64,000 bases of DNA, taken from Cannabis sativa (lineage: Eukaryota > Streptophyta > Magnoliopsida > Rosales > Cannabaceae). The stretch spans positions 63,256,211-63,320,210 of the forward strand of contig NC_083604.1 of NCBI RefSeq assembly GCF_029168945.1. The letters run 5' to 3'. Below are positions 32,792 through 43,081 of this stretch, in pieces. A model generated the notes under the pieces. That model did not search any database, was not told the origin of the DNA, and saw only the letters and a program-made list of their open reading frames with translations. The first letter of the stretch is position 1; each line of letters opens with the position of its first letter. Both the position numbers and the translations under genes were made by a program.

Positions 32792-35700
32792 CTACTTTTT
32801 CAATTTAGAAGCCTTAAAAGACTTGATTTGCTTCTCATCCTCGCTATCAATATGCTTTCATCAATTTTCCTTTGGCCATATGAGAAGAAAAGGGCAGCAA
32901 GTCTAGTACGATAAACTTCGATGTCAAAATTTGCAGGAACATCTTTTCCATGGATGAAGAACTCAGCAAATGCAGCCACAAATGCTCCGCAATCACTAAA
33001 AACCAGAAAAAGGAAAAACAGTTAAGCAACTAAAAAACAACATAAAATAAACTTAAAAGAAACAACTCACTTTTTCTGTTGAGAGGGAAGACAACTAATC
33101 TCCACAATTCTTAGTGGAGCTTTAGGGTCAGAACATAAATGAGGAGCATGTGACCTATTCTTCCAAAATCCAAGGAGATCAAAAAGCAAAGGGAGCAACA
33201 CAGAATAAGCCTTCATTGCATTCCTAGCTGCAGCATTCATTTTGGCAGTCCTCAAAGAATTATAAAGAAACAATATCCCCTCATTCAAGTCAAGACGACC
33301 AAACACCCAATGACTTTCCCTCCTTAGATTTATGATGAATAACACATGATCGGCTTCATACCAAGGCTTAGAACACGGAATTCGCAAACCTCGAATGTAA
33401 TGCGCTATTGGGTGGGCAGCATGAATGTGCGACATCTTAGTTTTTATTGCCTTGGCTTTGTTGAACTTGTGGTACAATGCTTGAATGGAATCATCAAAGA
33501 GACAATCAGTTGTCGCAAAATTCAATGTAACAGCGGAAGAATATTTACCTTTTTTCCTAAGGTAGTAGAATATAGTGTTCATATGCTGAAACAAAAACAT
33601 GACAGAAACAAAAATCAAAAGGTTGAACAACTATTTAAAAACTTTAATACAGTAGCTAAACTTAAAAACATTTAAAAAGTAACTGAAAACCAACTATCAT
33701 ATATTATAATGGAAAATAGAAACTTTACCGAGTCATTGATAAACATGTCACAGGTAGCCAAATGATAAAACCATGTTTTATCCTCAACTAATCAACACCT
33801 AATATAAAACCCGGCAAAAATTTCTTCGCACCATCAACATAACAATTGTACTGCCTAAAAGAACAAACAAACAACAAAAAAACAGTATTAAAATGAAATC
33901 TGTAATAAAAAACCAAAATCAAATTAAAAAATAAAACAGAATACAAATACATAAATAATAAAAATAGTCACCTAGGATGTTAAGCAACCCTTCACCAATC
34001 CACGCGTCAAACTTTGCCTTAATTTCAGGAGAGACGGGATCAGCAAATGAATCATTAAGAGCATAAAGGCCCTTCACATAAGTAACCATCTTAAAATCCC
34101 TCTCATCCCCTGCTGATTGAGAACCTGAGGACATTACCTCCAATGGAGTGCTCCTCACAGCAGCCGACCCGAAATCAACAAAAGGAGATTTCAATGCCGG
34201 TGCACACTTTCTCTTATCCAACAGAGGAGTATCAGAAATAGTTTCCTCAGTTTCTTCATCAGTATGAATGGTAGCTGACTTTTCACTAACAACATCTGGA
34301 TTGGGTTGTGGGACCTAAAAAAAAACAAAGTCTGAAATCAAATAGTTGCAAAACAAACATTAAACTATTAAGCAACCAAAATAAGACATAATTTTCTTGC
34401 AAACAAATTAAGATACACTTACATGGATTTTACGAACAGCCTCTAAGCCAGCCAACACAACTTGATCATCATCAATTTCAAGCTGGCTTAACCCATCAAA
34501 AAATCGTCCCCCTTTAATCTGGACTCATTGGCCTTAAGCTTCTCAACATCCTTAGCCCTCTCATCACTGCCTCCAACAGCCTCAGATGGATTCACATCAG
34601 AAGCAGGAACATCATTAACAATCTTATCAACATCATCGGCATCACCACCATCTTTAACCAACTCATCATCATCATCGGAGTCGGAATCAATATTTTCAGG
34701 ATCAGGCAGTTCCTTCGCATCATCCTCGGCATCATCATCATCAGAATCTTGAGTTACTAACTCATCAGATGACTTTCCCTGATTCAAACAACACAAATGC
34801 AACTTAAATAAAACAGTAAAGCAACTAAAACCAAAGCATGAAAAAATAGAAACAATAAATTATGATTAAATACCTCATCAGAAGGACGACGATGAATGAC
34901 ATTAACCTTATGCTGAATATCCTTAATTACAGTCATTACAGACTTGAAATTAAGTCAACAAAACACCTCAAGGATATGAAGTCTTCAGCCAATGATGCTT
35001 GATTCGAAATGACCATCTCCAACTTAGATTTCATCAAATCAATATCCTCTGAATCAGATTTCTTTGAAGATGAACCACTCTCAAAAGTTTGCTTCGATAT
35101 ACCACGGTCATCAATAGATTCATCAAGAAATAAACCTTCAAGTTGAAGCTTTCGCCTCTCTTCATCAGTAGGACATATGTTTTTTATCTTTAACTGAACA
35201 TCATAATCAAACACAATATAAAAATGAAAAAAAACAATTAAATAATCAAAATATTAACAAAAGCACAAACAGGAAAAAAAAACAGTAAAGAAACTGAATT
35301 TTACCTTGTTCAACGGCAAATCAAAAATCTTGCCCTTCAAGTCTCTAAGAGTTGAATTTTTGGTCACAATGGTGTTGCTCCAATTCAGAATCCTTGGAAT
35401 CCTAGATGAAACTCTTTTACAGAAAGTGTTTACCATGGCAGGACAACATTCATAAAACCAAACAGTAAACACCTATGGACATCCCAAAGCCCTATACCAA
35501 CCATCATACTGGCCTCCCTTCTCTGCCTTCCTATTTTTAATTATAATCCCATGCTAAATTCTACCTTTGAATGAATCAATAGTCAATTCAAAGGATTCCG
35601 TACCCCAACAATACTCATCCCAACGATCGCTATTAACAACATCTAGATCAAACCTAGATACTTCTTTATCAGGAGTATTACTAAGAAGAAAGCATTGAAT

Positions 35701-36995
35701 AAAATACAACACAGCCAGTTTCAATCCAAGAGACTCATCCAAAACCCACCTATTATCCAAAAAAGCATCCTCAATAGCTTTGTGGTCAATGGTTTTTACA
35801 CCACGGAAATAAATTTCTACCAACTGATTTGATTCCTGTGAAAACAACAACTTGTTGCAATCACCAAAATAATCAATTCCAATAATCAAATAAAACTCCT
35901 CAGCACTAAACCGTATGCAACTGCCAGCAACCTTAGCCCAAAATTCTTTAGGATTGGGCTGGTAAACTTCCCTCAATAATAGACTATGAACAACTTGGGG
36001 ATGGAAAACATACTCAGGCATATCTAGAAAATGACTAAATTGAGTCTCACGGAACATAGACAGTAAATTGACAGATAAAGTTTTCTTAATATTGTCAATA
36101 ACAGAAAAAAGGCTAGTGCAAACACATTTAGATCTGTAATAATCAGAGGGACTAAATTTGTAGTCCCAGACCTGTAAGATAACCAAAATGGCAACAATAA
36201 ATATAAATTGCCAATAATCAAGTATAAAAACTATAATAAAACTATAACAAAACTAAAAACAAACTCCCAAACAGAAACAACTATACGAATATAAACTGTA
36301 AACATCTGAAATCGTATTGATAACTAAAAACTAACAACAAACAACTATACCTAATAAAAATCCCAAAACACATCAAACATAAACAGATTAAACTATAAAC
36401 AAACTAAGAGGAAACTACAACCCACTGATTACACACACTAAAACGAAAACAGAAGTTTTAAAATATCTAACAATAAATTACAAACACATACAGAACCTAA
36501 AACACAAATGAACACTGTAACGAAAGTAATAACAATCAAAATAAAAAGCCAAACCCACAAAAGAACAAAATAAAATTGATCAAACAAAATTAAAGACCTA
36601 AAAAATCAAACAATATCAAACGAAATTTTAAAATCGAAACCCTAAAATTTCACAAACTAGAAGAAACAAAAATGCAGAAACTGGAAATACAATAAAATGT
36701 TCAAAAAAGGGGGGAAACGAAAATGAAACCGAAAACCAACCTCGGTTCGAACATCGACAGCAACACTAGCTTTTTTCCCAGAAACTTCATCAACCATTTT
36801 CTCTTCCACACTGAGCTTTGATTTCTTCTTAGGATGTGGCCTCCCACGCTTAATTAAAGGAGGAGCAAAATCAGAATCCTCCTCTTCAATAATTGGACGT
36901 TTACCCTTAGCTTTGTTAGCTAGAGATTTCAATCTCATTTTGGAATTTTTTTTCTGAACAGGGCAAGGAGATGAGGATGAACGGGTGACAACCAT
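32792..36995 (-). pseudogene. Ulp1-like C48 protease gene with DUF1985 domain, MULE cargo, broken
   Basis: Minus strand, multi-exon. Exon 1 (from the ATG at 36,995) is basic, with KKNSKMRLKSLANKAKGKR and GRPHPKKKSK resembling nuclear localisation signals. From about 36,173 to 35,554 there is a DUF1985 domain (FLDMPEYVFHPQVVHSLLLREV, SAEEFYLIIGIDYFG). Then come a coiled-coil-like segment, an acidic Asp/Glu-rich linker (34,488-34,760) and the C48 peptidase domain: WFYHLATCDMFINDS, HMNTIFYYLRKKGKY, catalytic His in ESHWVFGRLDL (33,290-33,320), and after a GT-AG intron (33,071 to 33,018) NDCGAFVAAFAEFF with the catalytic Cys. These proteases cleave SUMO or SUMO-like tails in the nucleus; the role of transposon-borne copies is unknown. 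Two in-frame TAG codons (35,554-35,556 and near 35,473) and a frameshift near 33,787 disable it. Confidence 0.85.
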
Positions 36996-37905
36996 TTCAA
37001 ATAGAGATTGGAAACAAAAGGAAAGAGGGAAACGGTTATGGGATTGCTTTAGTGGGAGTTGAAAAATTTTGGAAGAACAAAAATGAGAGGGAAAAAAATA
37101 TTGAGGAATCGTGGGAAGTTATGCTTCAACAATGGAGGTTACTTATCTTTCAAAAAAAAAAACTGAAAAGAAAATCAAAAATCAAATGAAAACAAAAGGA
37201 AAAAAGAGAAGGAAGTGATTGAAAGTTGATTGATGGTTGATAGGGAAGCCACACGTCTGTTTGTGCATGGAATTGATGTGCAAGTGGTATATGTGTAATA
37301 AAAGAAAGAGGGAAGGTAAAAATGATGATGTAAGCGTGTGGGGGTTTTTTTGTAATAAATTGTGTAAATTGTATTTTTAGTGTAAAAATTTCTTATTAAA
37401 TAGATAGAATTAATATTTAAATAACTAGAGCAGAAAAATAGTATTACTAAAGAAAGATAAGTTTGCTTCATTAAGAAAGCAAAAAAATATTAAAAATGAA
37501 CTCATGGGCTTTCATAAAGGGGTTCGTACATGAAGATGATTTTAAGTCATTGGATCTTTCAAATCAACCCATTTAGCTTTAATCCTAATCTAATGAATCC
37601 CTATAAATATAAAGGATTTTGATTGAGATGATGACCTTAGACTCTCTCTTGTCTGACAAAATTGTATCAAAGAAAACCTAGAATTTTCTATTCATTTATT
37701 CGAAATTCTCTTTTTCTTCACTAAAATTCGTGGTCTTTTGGTTTGAGAATATGCTCACACATGCTAAAGCAATACTCCGCATAGTGAGAAAGAGTGTGTA
37801 GTTCATACTATCAACTGAATAAGAATTTAGGTTTAGATCTTGATCATACTCTGCAACAGAAAAAATTAAAGTCTAGAAATCTAAACGGAATGAATCATAT
37901 TATTG

Positions 37906-38887
37906 ATTTGTCTGTTAAGGAATATTTTTGTTTTCTCTAAAAAAAAAAAAGAAAAAAAAAAGCAAGAAAAAATAGAGCTATGGATTTATTCTGGAATACC
38001 CGCCACCACACCATAGCTATTTAGTCCATATAATTAGATCATAGATATTCAGTGATTTGCGTTAATTGTTGTATTAAACACAAACAAAGACTTTAAGGTC
38101 AATTTCTTATTCCTATGAAACATCAACTTGTTGAATTAGCTGCAATTCTATTATAAATATGTCAACATAGTCTTTGTCATAAAAAAAAAAAAAAGAAAAA
38201 AAACTAAAGATATGTTAAAATAGTATTTGGAAAATAATGCTAAAGATAATGTTGAATTGATTTTGAAAAGAAATATGTGCAGCTAGATAAAAGTGGTTCA
38301 TTTCAAGGCCCACTTGACAGTGACACTCCTTAATGATGTGCATGAACTTTATTATAATCCAAGTTCATAAAAGCTGATTTCAAAAAAAAAAAAAAAGTTC
38401 ATAAAAGCTAAAGATGGAGTATAATTAGACTACTTGGCTTAGTTAAATAATTTTGGACAGAATATAAGGTGTAAATAAAGTCACTTAACCACTATTTGGA
38501 GTTCTTTATCTATGTCCCAAAGCTTTTTCTCAGCTCTTAAGTGGTCATGTATATTCTTTTCTGTTATCATTAAGAATAAATTTCTCAAAAGGAACAATTT
38601 CAGCAACACGTATGTATGTATAGTTGAACAATTAGGTTGTACATAAATTCATAATGAGAAAAATGTTAAATGTATTGAGTTTTAACTTGATTGATGTGGC
38701 AATTTTAGCTGTGCAAACTAAAAAAAATGGAAATCTAGTGAAACTATTATCAAATAAATAATCTGATATCAAATTTAAAAGGACAACTTTAATTAAAAGA
38801 GAAAATAAATCATGTGACTTGTTGAATTTTTTCAAGATGTGTATTACTCAAGTTTCAAAAATCAAACAAGTATTCTATTATAAGAGA
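37906..38887. other. Intergenic stretch with a micro-retroposition
   Basis: No gene. AAGTTCATAAAAGCT at 38,361-38,375 recurs at 38,395-38,409 with only GATTTC plus a run of A between them, which has the form of a target-site duplication around an extremely short poly(A)-tailed insertion. A-rich tracts occur near 37,945 and 38,180. Confidence 0.5.
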
Positions 38888-40420
38888 AAGGCCCAATTCA
38901 GAGATATATACATTTATTTTTGGAATGGCCCCAAATGATAGAACTATGTTAGTTTATGTTCTCATTTCAAAAAAAATATAGCAAATGGCCCTAAATCATA
39001 AGACTATGTTAATAAATGTCCTCATTTCAAAATTATTAATTTTTTTTTATTTTTTTAGAATTAGAAGCAAATTATTTAAACATTATGGTATATATATATA
39101 TTAGTTTTGTTAAAATCTTTTTTATTTTAAAGTTATGTCAATTTTTTTAATTTTTTATGAGTTGTTTTGGATTGTTGGTATATAGATTTTGTTGTACGGT
39201 GTATTTCTATTTTGTTGTATGATATATTATTATTCTTAGATGATATTTATTTTTTTATTATGATATGTATAATAGTGGTATATAATTTTATTATACATAC
39301 ATAAAAATATTTTAATGTATGTATATAATTTTATTGCCATGCTACATATATTTAATTATTATTTTTATATTTTTTGATTGTATGATTATTTATTTTAAAT
39401 AATATTTAATTAGTTTTTATTTTATTATATACAATGATCATGGTATATATATTTTAATTGTGGTATATAATTTGGTTAGTATAGTATACATATATATATT
39501 AGTAATCTATATTTTTATTGTTATTATTTTTTGTATATATGTTTTGGTGTATGGTATATGTATTTTATGTTATACGGTATATAATTTTTTTAAATAATAT
39601 TTAAGTTTTATTTTCTATTGTACTTTTGTTGACATGATATATAATTTTATTAGCATCCTATATATTTTTATTTTTATTTGTTGTTATTATTATATATATT
39701 TCTATTGTAAGGTATATATTTTATGTTATATGGTATATAAGTTTTATTGTATACTATATCATTTTATTTTAGATAATGCACGTTTAGTTTTTATTTTAGT
39801 ATACATAAAGGTGATATATAATTTTGTTAATATGATATATATAATTTTTTTAATAATATTATATTATTTTGTTTTATTTTTTATTGTAGGTATATATGTT
39901 TTATTGTATGGTATATGATTTTTGTTGTCTATAATATATTATTTATTTAATATGATATTTAGTTTCTATTTTATTATATATAAATTTTTTGGTATGTATT
40001 CATATTTTAATGGTGGTATATATAATTTTGTTAGCATGATATATACATATTTTGAGTATTAATTTAGTATTTTTATAATTTTTTTGTGGTATATAATTTT
40101 ATTACTACAGTATATTAATTTTTTGTACTACGATATATCTAATACTGTTGTATATATTTAAATGATCTAATATATTTATTTATTTTTGTTACAATATAAT
40201 AATATGCAATACTAAAAATATTATGTAACTTAATTTTATTATTATATATTTTTTTTAAAAAAAAATATGTGATAAATGTATTTTTATAATTTTTATTAGC
40301 TAATTTATTAGATTTGCCCATTTTCTTAATTTTTTTAAAAAGTGGACATTTATTAACTTAGTTATCAAATTTAGGGTCATTTTGCATCTCAACCTAATTA
40401 GATAAGGCACCATTTTTTTT
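38888..40420. mobile_element. AT-rich element with inverted-repeat ends and TATA minisatellite core
   Basis: Near the left end, AATGGCCCTAAATCATAA and TTAATAAATGTCC (38,984-39,020) are matched in inverted orientation at 40,335-40,385 (GGACATTTATTAA ... TTTAGGGTCATT). The left arm also carries a tandem duplication of about 60 bp (38,921-39,040). Between the arms, 39,080-40,200 is a degenerate array of GGTATATAATTTTATT-like units. No TSD was settled and no transposase is seen, so the superfamily is open. Confidence 0.5.
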
Positions 40421-41109
40421 ATAAAAAAATTATATTTTTACGTTTTTTTTTTTTATAATTTTCCATAAAAATAACAAGAAAACTACATAAAAGTAACATG
40501 AAAAATAACATCTAAATAACATCAAAACAACAACAAATTAACATGAGTACAACATAAAAAGACCCTAGTTTCTGTAAATAAAATCAAAAAAATTGTAAAA
40601 AAATGTGAGAAAAAATGATTTATAGTGTTTGGAGTTTTGAAAATGTGTGGGGAAATATTTTAAATTGAAAAAATTAGGGGAAAGCTTTTATTTAAGGGAA
40701 AAAAACAAAAAAATACAAAAAAGGAAAAAAAATTACAAAAATACTTTGGGCCGGCCCATTAAACATTTATACAGTCCACATACAAATATTTACAAAAATA
40801 CCACATACAGAGCGAACCATGAAGATGAAAATACGCGCTCGTTTCAAAACCGCAAAACAACCAAAATGAAACCAAAACGAGAAAAATACAACTATTACGA
40901 AATTACACATTTGTTTTCTATTTTATTCGATCAAAATAACTCCCCCTAATATCGAAATCTATATTCATGAAATGTAGATCTGTAACAAACAGATCTGGAG
41001 CTCCCACTAAATCCAAAACAATGTATGATGTGAAAAATTTTAAAAAAAAACCTCATGAATAATACATCTACGTTATATACAGTTGCATTTTGATTTATTT
41101 TTTGTTTTG

Positions 41110-41700
41110 GTTGCCTTATAGTTGCATTATCGTTTTATGATAGTTTATATATTATGCAAGAATTTAATTTGATGGGGACTAAGAAATAGTAGTTATACAT
41201 AGTAAGTTTTGTGCAAATAGTTGCATATTAATTTTATAGTGAAATAACATATGCAAGTAGCAAAACTATAACAAAACTACAAAACAACTGTATGCAAGTG
41301 CAAATAGTTGCCTTATAGTTGCATTATCGTTTTATGATAGTTTATATATTATGCAAGAATTTAATTTGATGGGGACTAAGAAATAGTAGTTATACATAGT
41401 AAGTTTTGTGCAAATAGTTGCATATTAATTTTGTAGTGAAATAACATATGCCAGTAGCAAAACTATAATAAAACTACAAAACAACTGTATGCAAGTGCAA
41501 ATAGTTGCCTTATAGTTGCATTATCGTTTTATGATAGTTTATATATTATGCAAGAATTTAATTTGATGGGGACTAAAAAATAGTAGTTATACATAGTAAG
41601 TTTTGTGCAAATAGTTGCATATTAATTTTATAGTGAAATAACATATGCAAGTAGCAAAACTATAATAAAACTACAAAACAACTGTATACAAACTAAAATA
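41110..41700. repeat. Three tandem copies of a 197-bp unit
   Basis: GTTGCCTTATAGTTGCATT starts at 41,110, 41,307 and 41,504; the copies differ at only a few positions. Each contains AGTTGCATTATCG and ATGATAGTTTATA, the motif that is dispersed in the non-coding parts of the larger MULE. Expansion of a subterminal motif inside a non-autonomous element. Confidence 0.9.
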
Positions 41701-42046
41701 CAGGAAAAACTCTTTGAACATCAACATCCATGATAAATCTCATTGTTACCCATTGATGATATAAAAATGGACAGGAAACAACTAGATAAAAAACATATTA
41801 AAAAAATACATATAGAAGGTGTAAAATTTCAAATATGGGAGAAAACCAAAAAGAAACCGAAAACAAACCTCGGTTCGAACATCAGCACCAACATTAGCTT
41901 TTTTCCCAGAAACGTTGACAATGAAATCTCTGCATTATTTGTTGAGCAAACATACATAAGAAGCACAATGATTTCTATACTCTTTCTGGCTTTATTCTCT
42001 ACACAGTCGCTCCATATGTTATCAAGGTCCGTTTCTTCGTAAGAAT

Positions 42047-42475
42047 ATATAAGAAACTAGCTTTACAATTAAAAATTAAAAATAAAAAGAAAAGAAGAAT
42101 TGTTATGTAAAAAAATTTAAAATTAAAAACTGAAATAAAATTAAAAATTAAAAATTAAAAAACTGAAATAAAATTAAAAAGAAAAAAAAAAAGAAGAAAA
42201 AAAGAGAGTGAAATGATGGATTGATTGATAGAAGTCAATCCTAGACCTAAGCAACAATATATAAGAAACTAGCTTTACAATTAAAAATTAAAAATAAAAA
42301 AAAAAGAAGAATTGTTATGGAAAAAAAGTTAAAAATTAAAAACTGAAAATAAAATTAAAAATTAAAAATTAAAAACTGAAAATAAAATTAAAAATTAAAA
42401 ATTAAAAACTGAAATAAAATTAAAAAAAAAAGAAAAGAAAAAAAAAAGAGTGAAATGATGGATTGATTGATAGAA
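42047..42475. repeat. Tandem duplication of about 210 bp near MULE right end
   Basis: ATATAAGAAACTAGCTTTAC occurs near 42,047 and 42,258; both copies run through AATTAAAAACTGAAAATAAAA-type A-rich sequence to GAAATGATGGATTGATTGAT. Confidence 0.8.
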
Positions 42476-42653
42476 AATGAAAAAAGAGAGGGAAGAGAGT
42501 AGGATTTGATTGATGATGGATGGAATGATGACTAAGTGGTATTTGTGTAATAAAAGCAACTTTGTAAGTAAAAATGTAGTCATAGGCGTGTGTGAGTAAT
42601 TTTGTAATAAATTGTGTAAAATGGATTTTTCATGTAAAAATTTCTTTATTTAA

Positions 42654-43081
42654 AACTAAGATTTTATTTTCCACTTTTGTTTGCTAAGGAAAATGAGAGA
42701 GAAAACTGAGAAAATGTATTGAGCTTCTCTCCACCATGAGTACCATCTTCTCCGACTCTGTAGCCCTTCCTCTGGTTTGTTCCAGTTGCAATCTCTCCAT
42801 TGTTTAACTCTCTGAACGGGACCTTGTCTATACTGCCTAAACTTCACCACCTCATTTATAAAATTTTAGCTCTTATACTCTGTTACTGAAACTATTCTTT
42901 TGAATACTGTGTGTTTAGCTTTGCCTGGGTGAATTTTATTACTGAAAAAGATTGGTATGTTTGAAGTTTGCTTAAACCTCTTTATGTACTTCATGAACCA
43001 ATTTTAAAAATTAATATGAGCTATTATGTAGACTCCAATAATCAGATAAATTATTTTTAAATTCCTTTCTATTAGTGTCCG
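42654..43081. other. Intergenic stretch
   Basis: No gene, repeat boundary or RNA gene that I can support. Less AT-rich than its neighbours between 42,720 and 42,840. Confidence 0.4.

Larger units (their letters stand above)
28651..37392. mobile_element. 8.7-kb Mutator-like element with transposase and Ulp1-like gene
   Basis: Inserted in an LTR with near-perfect 9-bp duplications TTATTAGAT (28,642-28,650) and TTATTAAAT (37,393-37,401). Ends are GGGAAAAAAACA and TGTAAAAATTTC, shared with the smaller element at 40,696-42,644, so the termini are real, but they form only a weak inverted repeat. Cargo: a MURA-type transposase on the plus strand and a Ulp1/C48 protease gene on the minus strand, tail to tail. 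This is the architecture described for Kaonashi-type MULEs in Arabidopsis and ULP-carrying MULEs of other plants. Both genes are broken, so the element is dead unless complemented. Confidence 0.9.
27425..37905 (+). repeat. Third long copia LTR, split by the MULE
   Basis: Starts TGTTGGGATTTTATGCC at 27,425 and follows the LTR at 3893 to 28,650. It resumes after the MULE at 37,393 and continues through CTATAAATATAAAGG, CTCTGCAACAGAAA and CTAAACGGAATGAATCATATTATT to about 37,905, where similarity stops. The last roughly 130 bp are lost. Confidence 0.75.
40696..42644. mobile_element. 1.95-kb MULE, deletion derivative of the large one
   Basis: Perfect 9-bp duplication TTTATTTAA at 40,687-40,695 and 42,645-42,653. 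Starts GGGAAAAAAACA and ends TGTAAAAATTTC like the 8.7-kb element. The left part keeps GGGCCGGCCCATTAAAC and the AACAGATCTGGAGCTCCC segment. Near 41,840-41,920 it keeps the first-exon/intron boundary region of the Ulp1-like gene (CTCGGTTCGAACATC, TAGCTTTTTTCCCAGAAAC). Transposase and protease domains are gone; tandem repeats fill the gap. Confidence 0.92.

Noticed and set aside
34528..34752. Ser-rich 74-residue plus-strand frame
   Set aside because: Complement of the Asp/Glu-rich linker of the Ulp1-like gene.
28651..37392. Long terminal inverted repeats for the Ulp1-carrying MULE
   Set aside because: The two ends, though fixed by TSDs and by the second copy, show only weak inverse similarity; I do not claim classic TIRs.
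39634..39918. 94-residue hydrophobic open frame
   Set aside because: It reads a TATA-rich minisatellite; composition alone makes it look like a membrane protein.
41110..41700. Regularly spaced repeats that might suggest a CRISPR-like array
   Set aside because: The whole 197-bp unit is repeated in tandem without unique spacers, inside a MULE with perfect TSD, in a plant genome.
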